Shown here: one piece after another, positions 6,594-14,198 of the stretch | Numbering within the stretch: the first letter of the stretch is position 1 | Layout of the letters: each line of letters begins with the position of its first letter | Origin: Nostoc sp. NMS4 | Lineage (GTDB): Bacteria > Cyanobacteriota > Cyanobacteriia > Cyanobacteriales > Nostocaceae | Direction of reading: 5' to 3' | DNA length: 38,776 nt | Assembly: GCF_017115095.1 (NCBI RefSeq) | Contig: NZ_JABXKI010000270.1 | Span: 1 to 38,776 of the forward strand | The notes under the pieces: generated by a model | What the model saw: the letters and a program-made list of their open reading frames with translations, nothing else | Databases searched by the model: none | Told to the model about the DNA's origin: nothing | Translations under genes and position numbers: made by a program

Positions 6594-8183
6594 CTACAAC
6601 GGACGGTAGACGCGATAGTTGATTTCGGGGAAGATATTATCCATTAACTCGACTTTTTCCAACCAACCACTGTCAACTTTGCCGATTTTCACATCTTCAT
6701 AGAGCTTATTAAACCGCATTAGGTGCGATCGCGTCCGTCTAACTGCATAAGGTACCATCGTTCCCGTCCGCATAATAAATGCCCAGTCGGAAGATTGTGC
6801 TAATAACAATTCCCGCGCTGCTTGGTTCAATGCTTTTTCCCCCAACTCATCTTCTGGTTCCAGGTGCGAGATTTCAATCATCCGTTCAGCAGCTTTGTGC
6901 AAATGCGGATAAATCCACGCATTCGTTTCATTCAACCAATATTCGTGAAAACCCTTGAAACCCCAACTCGACTGCGAAGGACGACAAACTTGCTGCGTTG
7001 GTTGCTCCCGCAAATAGTCTGCTAAATGGGTCATTTGATATGTTCCTTGGTCATACCACGACTTACGGAATAGGTAATCAATAAACCAAGGGCCTTCATA
7101 CCACCAATGTCCAAATAACTCTGCGTCATAAGGCGAAACGATAATTGGCGGACGCTGCATTATATTATACAGATTCTCAGATTGCCGCTCTCGGTTATAC
7201 ATAAAGTTAGCAGCGTGTTCTGCGGCCTTTTCCCTAGCCCAATAAGGATCGTAGAGCGCCTTATCTGATAGCCCTAAGCCACGACCAGTAATTTTGTGAT
7301 ACTTAATGCCCGTATTTTTCCGTTGGCCATTGGGCATAATGTAGGGCTTAATGTACTCATATTCTGCTTCCCAGCCCAAATCTTTGTAAAATTCTCGATA
7401 TTCCGCCGCCCCAGGATAGCCCACCTCAGAAGACCATACCTGTTGGGAAGATTCATGATCTCGACCAAAGACAGCAACACCAGTTTCTGTATAAATTGGG
7501 GCATAAGTGCCGAAGCGCGGACGGGGACGGGCGTAAAGGATGCCATGCCCATCAGTGAGGAAATAGCGTAACCCAGCATCGGCTAGCATCCGATCTAAAC
7601 CTTCATAGTAGGCGCATTCCGGCAACCAAATACCTCTGGGTGCTTGTCCAAAGGTTTGCTCATAATGTTCGCAAGCTACCTGAATTTGCGCCCACACTGC
7701 TTGGGGATACATTTTCATCAACGGCAAATAGCCATGAGTAGCGCCGCAAGTGATGATTTCCAGGTTGTTACTGTCTTGGAACTTTTTAAAAGCTGTCACC
7801 AAGTCACCGCCGTAACGTTCCCATAGCTGACGCGCTTCGCTAAACTCAGTAGCGTAATGTTCCGCTAAATAACGAAGATGTCCGTTATTGACATTATGTT
7901 CTGCTTCTAGTTGTATAAGTTGTTCTAGTTGGGCTAAGTGTGCTTCATAGCGTTCTTGCAGCAGAGGATCGCGGAGCATTGACACGAGAGGAGGTGTCAT
8001 GCTCATTGTGATTTTAAAGTCGATACCGTCTCGCTTTAAGCCTTCAAATACTTTCAATAATGGAATGTAAGTTTCTGTAATGGCTTCATAGAGCCATTCT
8101 TCTTCCAGCACGTAGTCACTTTCTGGGTGACGAACGAAGGGCAGATGTGCGTGGAGTACAAGCGCGACGTAGCCGATAGCCAT
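6594..8183 (-). CDS. GH57 1,4-alpha-glucan branching enzyme-like protein
   Basis: A 529-residue glycoside hydrolase family 57 protein with the DUF1957 C-terminal domain, as in bacterial and archaeal GH57 branching enzymes that introduce alpha-1,6 branches in glycogen. Family motifs are HAHLP (11-15), GIWLPECAY with predicted nucleophile Glu189, and SPYDAELFGHWW with predicted acid Asp353; the spacing matches the characterised enzymes. The C-terminal helical domain has SSWGFKGFHEYWLNE. No signal peptide, so cytoplasmic. It is monocistronic, with a 0.55-kb spacer upstream and a hairpin downstream. Cyanobacteria usually also have a GH13 GlgB; the share of branching done by this enzyme cannot be judged here. 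Confidence 0.92.
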   Translation of the reverse strand: MAIGYVALVLHAHLPFVRHPESDYVLEEEWLYEAITETYIPLLKVFEGLKRDGIDFKITMSMTPPLVSMLRDPLLQERYEAHLAQLEQLIQLEAEHNVNNGHLRYLAEHYATEFSEARQLWERYGGDLVTAFKKFQDSNNLEIITCGATHGYLPLMKMYPQAVWAQIQVACEHYEQTFGQAPRGIWLPECAYYEGLDRMLADAGLRYFLTDGHGILYARPRPRFGTYAPIYTETGVAVFGRDHESSQQVWSSEVGYPGAAEYREFYKDLGWEAEYEYIKPYIMPNGQRKNTGIKYHKITGRGLGLSDKALYDPYWAREKAAEHAANFMYNRERQSENLYNIMQRPPIIVSPYDAELFGHWWYEGPWFIDYLFRKSWYDQGTYQMTHLADYLREQPTQQVCRPSQSSWGFKGFHEYWLNETNAWIYPHLHKAAERMIEISHLEPEDELGEKALNQAARELLLAQSSDWAFIMRTGTMVPYAVRRTRSHLMRFNKLYEDVKIGKVDSGWLEKVELMDNIFPEINYRVYRPL

Positions 8184-8399
8184 AGTGATTTTGGGGTGAT
8201 ACTTGTAAGTTGAAGGTCGAGAGGTTTGGCTGAAATTAACAATATTTTAAGACTTTATGGGGATCGTAAGAATAGTTTTCAATTGAGTTAGTTACAGTGC
8301 TTGTGAGGGCATAACAAATGTTGTGCCCCCATCGCCTTTTGTTGTTAACTAGTTGTAATATCTGCCTATTTGTTTATTGTATAATCCTGCACTGAAAAT

Positions 8400-8460
8400 A
8401 TTTATTCTGGTTCAAGACCTTTGGCTGATAAGCGTTATGCCAATTTTTCAGCTAACTCGC
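8400..8460 (-). pseudogene. Probable remnant of a Uma2 C-terminus
   Basis: On the minus strand one frame reads AEKLA-stop-RLSAKGLEPE-stop. This parallels the end of the neighbouring Uma2 pseudogene (AERLRAAGIDPEQIF), with GTAAGCGTTCTGCCAAT there against ATAAGCGTTATGCCAAT here on the plus strand. Only the tail survives and it has an internal stop. It suggests a third Uma2 copy once stood here. Confidence 0.45.
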
Positions 8461-8611
8461 CTCAATAATTCAAGGTGCATTAGCCTACGGCGTAACACAC
8501 GCTACTTCAAGTTTATATTTCTTCATATACATTGAATTTTGATCGCCTACTTACTCAATTGCGGGTTTGCTTCTTCTCCCGGCAATATTCTGGCTGTAGG
8601 CTACCACAGAG

Positions 8612-8667
8612 ACAAGGCAGCGCGGTCTTGTCTTGGGGGTTTCCCCCATGAGCGACTGCCGCGCAGA
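8612..8667. repeat. GC-rich palindromic dispersed repeat
   Basis: An inner hairpin TTGGGGGTTTCCCCCAT is enclosed by GCGCGG on the left and CCGCGC on the right. It is flanked by CACAGAGACAAGG and GAACACAGAGGGA, a text typical of cyanobacterial interspersed repeats. No coding sense. Confidence 0.55.
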
Positions 8668-8737
8668 GAACACAGAGGGAAAAGAAATAGAGAGAATTCT
8701 TACATAAGTTTAGGGATATTTTTTTATTTGGAAGTCG

Positions 8738-9307
8738 CTATCCAAAAAAATGCTGAACTCGAACGCCGAAACCTGGTAACAGTGGTGACGTAATTTCGTC
8801 ATCAGCCAACAAGGTTGCGATCAGTTTTAATTGTGCAGTTTCTCGGCGATAAACTTCTAGCTGCCGTAATTGCCAATTTGCAATCCAATATTCTTGGACT
8901 CCTGTGGATGAGTATAGTTTTAGCTTGGCTTCTCGATCTCGACGTTCGTTAGTTGTCCCAGGAGAAAGCACTTCTACAATGAGTTCTGGCGCTCCTCTCA
9001 AATGCCCTTCGTCATCTAGCAATTGTGCTAAACGCTCATGACTAATCCAAACTACATCGGGTATGACATTATCGGCATCTGTAAAAATTATACCGGGAGT
9101 TTGACGGGTTTCCCCTAGCCCACTAGAGCGAGACCAAATTTGTAACTCGAAGCATATATTACCCGCAGTGCCTTGATGTCTCCAGTGAGGCGCTCTAGTC
9201 ACAAATAGCTCTCCGTCAATAATTTCATAGCGCTTCCATTCGTCAGTTGTGAGTAATTCTAAGTCTGAAGTTGTCCAACGGACTTGATCAGATATTGTTT
9301 GGTTCAT
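8738..9307 (-). CDS. Uma2 family (DUF820) putative endonuclease
   Basis: An intact 189-residue Uma2 protein of the short type, without a coiled-coil tail. Motifs: YEIIDGELFVTRAP (about 27-40), NVIPDVVWIS with the PD Asp, LIVEVLSPGTT with the Glu, and REAKLKLYSSTGVQEYWI with the Lys. These are the residues expected for a PD-(D/E)XK active site. The start MNQTISDQVRW at ATG 9307 is normal. It lies 44 bp downstream of a frameshifted long-type Uma2 gene on the same strand; the two are too different to be a recent tandem duplication. Substrate and role are unknown. Confidence 0.88.
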   Translation of the reverse strand: MNQTISDQVRWTTSDLELLTTDEWKRYEIIDGELFVTRAPHWRHQGTAGNICFELQIWSRSSGLGETRQTPGIIFTDADNVIPDVVWISHERLAQLLDDEGHLRGAPELIVEVLSPGTTNERRDREAKLKLYSSTGVQEYWIANWQLRQLEVYRRETAQLKLIATLLADDEITSPLLPGFGVRVQHFFG

Positions 9308-9351
9308 AGCACTATTTTCCCATGCCTAGTTTAGAGATAAAATTCTATTTT

Positions 9352-10190
9352 TCAGAATATTTGCTCAGGGTCAATACCTGCGGCTCGTAAGCGTTCTGCC
9401 AATATTGCAGTCCGTTGACGTTCTTGCTGTAGTTGCTGATTTACTTGCTCTAACTGTTGATTTGCTTCTTCTTCTGGCAACATCACCAGTTGCCTATCTG
9501 ATGTAAAAAAGCGTAATTTGCCCAAATATACTGCTAAATACAGCCCTAATTGCTGACTCCACAACCAACCCGACTCAGTGGGTACAAGTTCTTGATACAG
9601 CACTTCCGGCAGCTATGAGGTACATCCTCAAAACTGAAAGCTATGCTAGGAGGGGGCAAGGATAAAAACTGTATTGCATAATAGCCGGAAGCGCTGTATT
9701 GCCCATCAACTATGTGAAATCCCTGTAATTCTAGGTTGTTTGGATCAAACCAAAAGTAATCTGGAGTGCGAAATGTATTCTGGTAAATTTGCTTTTTTAA
9801 ACCTTTATCAACCGAGGCAGGGGAATTAGATAATAGTTCAATAATTATATTGGGGTATTTGCCATCTTCTTGCCACACAACCCAGCTTTTGCGGTCTTTT
9901 TTTTCTGTATCTAAAACCACAAAGAAATCAGGGCCGCGAAATTCTTCTGACTTTTTCTGGTTGGGACTGAAATAGATCGTCAGGTTGCCGGTAGCATAAA
10001 AATCCTGACGATGTCTACGACGGGCTACGCCTACGCGCCACCACCATTTAATTAGGCGAATGAGTAAATCTATTTGTTCACGGTGTAAATCAGATTCCAA
10101 GGGGGGTTCGTCACTATAGATGTCGCCTGGTGGGAAAATTATACTCTCATTGACATCAGCTTGAGAAGCAGTAGCTAAAGATTGAGACAT
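9352..10190 (-). pseudogene. Frameshifted Uma2 family gene with in-frame repeat insertion
   Basis: The 5' part (10190 to about 9614) encodes MSQSLATASQ... through TGNLTIYFSPNQ, FRGPDFFVV, KSWVVWQEDGKYPNI and TPDYFWFDP, all typical of the long Uma2 type. Near 9612-9614 the frame changes: after FSFEDVPHS the expected LPEVLYQELVPTESGWLW continues one base out of frame, through the coiled coil to AAGIDPEQIF (stop at 9352). A single-base deletion explains this. The upstream frame ends in a nonsense tail (CRKCCIKNLYPLSR). Residues RVGVARRRHR between KWWW and QDFYATG come from a 30-bp dispersed repeat (10009-10038). The nuclease core is complete, so a truncated but active protein is possible; a sequencing error is also possible. 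Confidence 0.8.
10009..10038. repeat. 30-bp dispersed repeat, copy 1 (inside Uma2 coding sequence)
   Basis: On the minus strand it reads GCGCGTAGGCGTAGCC then CGTCGTAGACATCG. It matches copy 2 at 10275-10304, in opposite orientation, at 28 of 30 positions. It lies in frame within the Uma2 gene. Confidence 0.8.
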
Positions 10191-10274
10191 AGCGATCGCT
10201 CTTTTTGTCTTTATCCTATTGTGACTGAGCGATCGTTTTCAACACAAAAAAATATCGCACTCAAATGCATAGAA

Positions 10275-10304
10275 GCGCGTAGGCGCAACCCGTCGTAGAC
10301 ATCG
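10275..10304. repeat. 30-bp dispersed repeat, copy 2 (intergenic)
   Basis: GCGCGTAGGCGCAACC then CGTCGTAGACATCG on the plus strand, inverted relative to copy 1. It sits between the rsgA stop (10311) and the Uma2 start (10190). Confidence 0.8.
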
Positions 10305-10310
10305 CAATCA

Positions 10311-11450
10311 TTATTCCTCATCCCGATATAATTCTTGCAAGTCTTGTAACTGAGTCTTGCGGGAAATCCGACGATATTTTTTACTTTCTAACTTGGGTTC
10401 GTATTGACTCTGCCCTTTGCCTTTACTTTTGCTTTTTAACTTCATGGTGGATTCTGGATCGGCTTGTTGATGAAGCTGTGTTTGATGAGCGATCGCAGCG
10501 TCCAAAAATTCTAAATAATGTTCATATCGTTCCCAGTCTCCCCGCACCACACACTCAGGCTCGTCTCGATGCAGACAATCACTAAACCGACAGCTAGCAA
10601 CTGCTAACCGCTTTCTGGCTTCTGGGAAATAATGGATTAATTCTTCTGGTATACAATCCATATCCGGCTGATTAAAACCGGGAGTATCAGCCAGTAAACC
10701 ACCGCTAGGCAACTCAAATAATTCTATATGGCGAGTGGTATGACGACCACGAGCTAGTTTACCAGAAACTTCTCCGACTCGCAGCTTTGCCGAATCAATT
10801 AGCGTATTAATTAAGCTGGATTTACCCACGCCGGAAGGCCCAGCAATTACAGTAATTTTATTACTCAAATATCTGGCTGCTTGTTCAGTATTTATACTAT
10901 CTTTAACACTGATAAATATTGGTTGATAACCCCAACCGAGAAGGCGATCGCTAACTTGTTGCTGTTCTTGCGGTGAAATTAAATCACTTTTATTCAAGCA
11001 TAAAAGTACATCCAAGCCAGTAGATTCAGCCTTAATCAAAAATCGGCTCAACTGATAAGGTTCCAAAGGTGGATCGGCTACGGCAAATACCAATAGAATT
11101 TGGTTGACATTAGCGATCGCTGGACGATCTAACTCACTTTGGCGCGGTAAAACCTCAGCGATCGCACCCCGTCCTCCAGCCCAATCTGGCTCCTCTACCA
11201 CAACGCGATCGCCCACCATCACCTGTTGCCCGATTTTTTTCAGACGTGTTCTCCGGGTACAAAGCAGCAAAGGAGGCGAGGCGGTAGTGGGACAGTGGGG
11301 CAGAAAGGCATTTAAATCCAGTTTCTCCTCTGCTCCCCTGCTCCTCTGCTCCCCTGCCTCTTGATCCAGCTGTACTCGATAAAAATTAGCCTGTACAGCC
11401 ACCACCGTACCCAATAACTGTCCAGTTGCGGCAAAATTTTCCCCTGTCAT
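10311..11450 (-). CDS. rsgA: Ribosome small-subunit-dependent GTPase RsgA
   Basis: A 379-residue circularly permuted GTPase that helps late 30S subunit maturation. An N-terminal OB fold precedes the G motifs in permuted order: NKSD (G4, 153-156), GPSGVGKSS (G1, 204-212), DTPG (G3, 255-258). A C-terminal zinc knuckle follows with Cys287, Cys292, His294 and Cys300. The tail is lysine-rich. Residues about 32-60, encoded by 11271-11357, look foreign: relatives pass directly from the VQLD strand to LLCTRRTRLKKIG, while here there is a stretch derived from GCAGGGGAGCAGAGG-type intergenic repeat. The frame is kept, so the enzyme is probably active with a longer loop in the OB fold. The start overlaps the upstream gene's stop by four bases (ATGA). 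Confidence 0.95.
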   Translation of the reverse strand: MTGENFAATGQLLGTVVAVQANFYRVQLDQEAGEQRSRGAEEKLDLNAFLPHCPTTASPPLLLCTRRTRLKKIGQQVMVGDRVVVEEPDWAGGRGAIAEVLPRQSELDRPAIANVNQILLVFAVADPPLEPYQLSRFLIKAESTGLDVLLCLNKSDLISPQEQQQVSDRLLGWGYQPIFISVKDSINTEQAARYLSNKITVIAGPSGVGKSSLINTLIDSAKLRVGEVSGKLARGRHTTRHIELFELPSGGLLADTPGFNQPDMDCIPEELIHYFPEARKRLAVASCRFSDCLHRDEPECVVRGDWERYEHYLEFLDAAIAHQTQLHQQADPESTMKLKSKSKGKGQSQYEPKLESKKYRRISRKTQLQDLQELYRDEE

Positions 11451-11704
11451 TGGCCAGCAACAGGACGGCGCACTAATAGAGAAAAATAATTAGTGCAGTC
11501 TGTAATTTGTTCCACCTGATAACCTGCCATTGTCAAACTATCAGGAACCTGCTCGATCGGCTCACCAGGGTCTAGCCAGACTTCTAGCAAACCTCCCAAT
11601 GGCATTTTCTCCAGACGTAGTTTTGTCCGCACGAAATTAATCGGGCAAGGGGTGCCGCGTAAATCAAGTTGAGCATCGGGAGTTAAAACAGAAGAGGGCA
11701 TCAT
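11447..11704 (-). CDS. TusA/SirA-like sulfurtransferase-family protein
   Basis: An 85-residue protein with the TusA-fold signature LDLRGTPCPINFVRTKL; Cys20-Pro21 is the conserved CP motif that carries persulfide in TusA. The usual CPxP is here CPIN, a common cyanobacterial variant. Family members pass sulfur in tRNA thiolation or cofactor synthesis, but the partner here is unknown. It overlaps dnaJ by one base and rsgA by four, so the three are translationally coupled. Two adjacent ATGs (11704, 11701) are possible starts. Confidence 0.82.
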   Translation of the reverse strand: MMPSSVLTPDAQLDLRGTPCPINFVRTKLRLEKMPLGGLLEVWLDPGEPIEQVPDSLTMAGYQVEQITDCTNYFSLLVRRPVAGQ

Positions 11705-12834
11705 TACTTAAATAAATTTCCCAAAAATCCTTCTAGACCGCCTTTACCAGTGCGATCGCCCTTAATTTTAGCTAGCTTCTCCAGCAGTTCCCTCTCCTCT
11801 GGGGTGACTTTATTGGGAATATCAATTAATACGTTCAGCATGTGATCCCCACGACTTACGGGATTACCCAAGCGGGGTACGCCGCGATTTTCCAACTTCA
11901 TCACTGTATTCGGCTGAGTTCCGGCTGGAATGATTAATTCTACCAGCCCATCTACTGTATCTACCTCTAACCGACAACCTAAAATCGCTTGCAGGTAGCT
12001 AACTTTGATTTCTGAGAGAATATTAATCCCATCCCGTTGGAATTCCTCGTCCTCATTTACAAACAAGTAAACGTATAAATCCCCAGGTGGCCCGCTACGT
12101 TGGCCAGCATCTCCTTCACTAGAAATCCGCAAACGTGTACCATTATCCACCCCAGCCGGAATGGTAATTTTGAGTTTCTTTGTAACTTGATTTGCGCCCT
12201 TACCATCACACGCATCACACTTATCTTCAATTACCATCCCTGTACCATTACAGGTGGGACAAGTCGAGACTTGGGTAAAACTGCCAAAGGGTGTTCTAGT
12301 CACACGGCGGACTTGAGCCGATCCGCCACAAGTCGAACAAGTCCGAGGGCGGGTTCCAGGTTTAGCACCAGAACCGCTACAAACTTCACAATTTTCTAGA
12401 TGGGAAATGCGGATTTCTTTTTCGCCGCCAAATATTGCTTCCCGAAAGTCTAACTTTAGGTCTAGCCGCAGATCATCACCCCTCGCCGGCCCACTGCGCC
12501 GTCTTTGTTGCGTAGGATTACCCATACCGCCAGCAAAGCCACTAAAAATGCTTTCAAAGATATCGGCAAAACCACTCATATCGCCGACATCTTGAAAGCC
12601 CGCGCCAGCAGCACCCGATACACCCTCTGGCCCAAAGCGATCGTAACGAGCGCGGGTTTCGGGTTCTGAGAGTACCTCATAAGCGCGGTTAATTTCTTTA
12701 AAGCGATCCTCCGCCCCCGGTTCTTTGTTCACATCTGGGTGATACTTCCGGGCTAGACGGCGATAGGCTTGTTTAATTTCTTCTTTGTCAGTGTCACGAG
12801 AGACACCCAGGATTTCATAGTAGTCGCGGGCCAT
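11704..12834 (-). CDS. dnaJ: Chaperone protein DnaJ (type I Hsp40)
   Basis: A 376-residue co-chaperone that delivers unfolded clients to DnaK and stimulates its ATPase. The J domain (1-70) has HPD at 32-34. A Gly/Phe-rich linker (about 70-105) is followed by four zinc-binding repeats with Cys pairs 149/152, 166/169, 192/195 and 206/209, then two substrate-binding beta domains. All type I features are present. Unlike the compact grpE-dnaK-dnaJ order, a 1.36-kb insertion with hicAB separates it from dnaK. The tusA-like gene and rsgA follow with overlaps. Confidence 0.97.
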   Translation of the reverse strand: MARDYYEILGVSRDTDKEEIKQAYRRLARKYHPDVNKEPGAEDRFKEINRAYEVLSEPETRARYDRFGPEGVSGAAGAGFQDVGDMSGFADIFESIFSGFAGGMGNPTQQRRRSGPARGDDLRLDLKLDFREAIFGGEKEIRISHLENCEVCSGSGAKPGTRPRTCSTCGGSAQVRRVTRTPFGSFTQVSTCPTCNGTGMVIEDKCDACDGKGANQVTKKLKITIPAGVDNGTRLRISSEGDAGQRSGPPGDLYVYLFVNEDEEFQRDGINILSEIKVSYLQAILGCRLEVDTVDGLVELIIPAGTQPNTVMKLENRGVPRLGNPVSRGDHMLNVLIDIPNKVTPEERELLEKLAKIKGDRTGKGGLEGFLGNLFK

Positions 12835-13346
12835 ATAGCAAAGGTAAAAGTTAGAAGGAAGAAAGCAGAAGTCAGTAGAACGTCATTCATGGTTACTTGC
12901 TACCCTATGGATAAATGTTTTGCCTACAGATATGCAAGAGCAACACATTATCCTTTAAAGGGCAGCTTGCCGGAGGATAGGCAGAAGATAAAATTAATTT
13001 TTGTTAATAAATTGATTTTACCCTTTACCTTTTACAAAAATCACCGACAAATGTTGAGCAACAGGTGCTTTCCTCGTGGGAGACGACAAAAGCTATAGAA
13101 GTTAAGAGTAGGGGAAGCCTCTGCTTGGACTTCTCACTGCTGAGTCGGCTGTCTCTTTTACAATTGTGCTACGTAGCAGAGCAAAACCCCGCCCATCAAC
13201 CAGAGGGGCTAGCCGCACCATTAGGTGTGGAAAACCACCCACCTACTTTGGATTGTATCTGAACTGGCATACTGCCTAGCCCAAAGTAATTTGCTTCTAC
13301 AATCTAGCAAACCACTGGGGTCTTGTGAAACTTTGTTAAATCTATA
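12835..13346. other. Spacer between hicB and dnaJ; possible structured RNA
   Basis: No convincing protein gene. The dnaJ promoter should be here if dnaJ is not read from dnaK. Between about 13165 and 13255 lie a perfect 12-bp palindrome TGCTACGTAGCA (13167-13178), a seven-pair stem CCGCACC/GGTGTGG (13213-13230), and an alternative stem GTGG-AAAA-CCAC that shares the GGTGTGG strand. This is a candidate dispersed or structured RNA element. Confidence 0.4.
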
Positions 13347-13670
13347 TTAACTAACATAGAGGCATAAGCTTTTTTCGACCAACGAGTTAAGGCTTTGTCC
13401 CTCTTTTTTTGCTTTAACTACAATTTTTTTGTGTAAATCAGGGTCAATTCTGACCATGAATTTCCCAGAGAATGGCTTATCAGGCTCCTCCCCGCGTTCT
13501 CTACAAAAATCTAAATAATCATCCACTGAATCAGAAAAAGCAAGCTTTAGCTCGTCTACGCTACTACCTTGAAAAGTAATCACGTCCCGAATATTAATTA
13601 TTTCACCGTGAAAAATTTCTGCCTCAGCATCAAATTCTACAATTGCCTCGTATCCTTTATATTTCATCAT
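13347..13670 (-). CDS. hicB: HicB-family antitoxin (orphaned)
   Basis: A 107-residue HicB protein. The N-terminal part (MKYKGYEAIVEFDAEAEIFHGEI) is the degenerate RNase H-like HicB fold; the C-terminal part (KFMVRIDPDLHKKIVVKAKKEGQSLN) is a ribbon-helix-helix DNA-binding domain. HicB neutralises the RNase HicA and represses the operon. The hicA gene directly upstream is frameshifted, so this is an antitoxin without an intact local partner. Its start overlaps the end of the old hicA frame by 14 bases. It sits inside the dnaK-dnaJ interval, on the same strand as the chaperones. Confidence 0.85.
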   Translation of the reverse strand: MMKYKGYEAIVEFDAEAEIFHGEIINIRDVITFQGSSVDELKLAFSDSVDDYLDFCRERGEEPDKPFSGKFMVRIDPDLHKKIVVKAKKEGQSLNSLVEKSLCLYVS

Positions 13671-13940
13671 TTTCAGTCTCCGCTTCTTTAATACCCGCTT
13701 CTGTCAAGAATCGGCGCATCGACTTAACAGCACCTTTGTCAGTTTCTTTTTCAGGATGTGGCCTGTGAAATATAGCTCTTATATCATTAAGAGCAAATCT
13801 GACTCTTGACCCTCAACATCTGATACCTCTGCACCAAGAGCAATTAATAAAGACTCTATATCATTCCATAAAATATTTGATCTGGTGGGGTTTTGAAAAA
13901 GGGCATCAAAAGTTTTCTGGTGTTTACTATTAAGTTCCAT
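13657..13940 (-). pseudogene. hicA: hicA toxin pseudogene (single-base frameshift)
   Basis: From ATG 13940 the frame reads MELNSKHQKTFDALFQNPTR through the second HicA helix to SDVEGQ, then goes out of frame and stops at LLLMI. The rest of HicA continues one base over: SRVRFALNDIRAIFHRPHP, with the toxin's conserved His region, then RRFLTEAGIKEAETENDEI. One missing base near 13808-13810 (GGTCAAG where GGTNCAAG is expected) explains the break. The order hicA-hicB and the small overlap are the usual ones. The toxin should be inactive unless ribosomes slip or the base is a sequencing error. Confidence 0.82.
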
Positions 13941-13944
13941 TTTT

Positions 13945-13967
13945 ATAGTATCATCTAGTGATACTAT
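13945..13967. promoter_or_regulatory. Perfect palindrome before hicA, likely HicB operator
   Basis: ATAGTATCA, a five-base centre TCTAG, then TGATACTAT: nine-base perfect arms. It ends five bases before the hicA ATG on the minus strand. Ribbon-helix-helix HicB proteins bind such palindromes, so this is the expected autoregulation site; binding is inferred. Confidence 0.6.
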
Positions 13968-14035
13968 TGCTGACTAAATTTGTTACACTTTGCAAAATAT
14001 TAAAGAAATTGCGTAACTTGCTGCCGTAGGCAATT

Positions 14036-14196
14036 CTCCGGGCAGGGGGCAGGGAGATGAGGGAGCAGGGGAGGCACGGGAGGCAAGGGGAGAAGGAGAT
14101 AAACAAAACCCGAACTCTTAATTCTTAACTCTTAACTCTTAACTCTTAACTCAGCACTCAGCACTCCTAACGCACTCAGCACTCCTAACGCCCCAT
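14036..14196 (-). repeat. Composite tandem repeat block after dnaK
   Basis: A purine-rich tract of GGGAGCAGGGGAGG type, then GATAAACAAAAC, then ACTCTTA/CTCTTAA heptamers (14112-14148), then CAGCACT heptamers, then GCCCCATGCC next to the dnaK stop. The order of modules is the same as in the pilT-pilC spacer. Confidence 0.8.
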
Positions 14197-14198
14197 GC

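Larger units (their letters stand above)
8184..8737. other. Long spacer upstream of GH57 with repeats and gene debris
   Basis: No intact gene. It holds the GH57 promoter region, a hairpin at 8307-8328 (GGGCATAACA against TGTTGTGCCC, one mismatch), a probable Uma2 tail remnant near 8400-8460, and a GC-rich palindrome around 8612-8667. Confidence 0.6.

Noticed and set aside
7274..7579. Minus-strand 101-codon frame inside the GH57 gene
   Set aside because: It is out of frame with the GH57 enzyme, whose motifs run through the same bases, and has no recognisable domain.
13065..13262. Plus-strand 65-codon frame ending in ...PPTLDCI
   Set aside because: It overlaps the hairpin-rich segment, lacks a ribosome binding site and has protein text best explained by a repeat. 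I treat the region as possible RNA structure instead.
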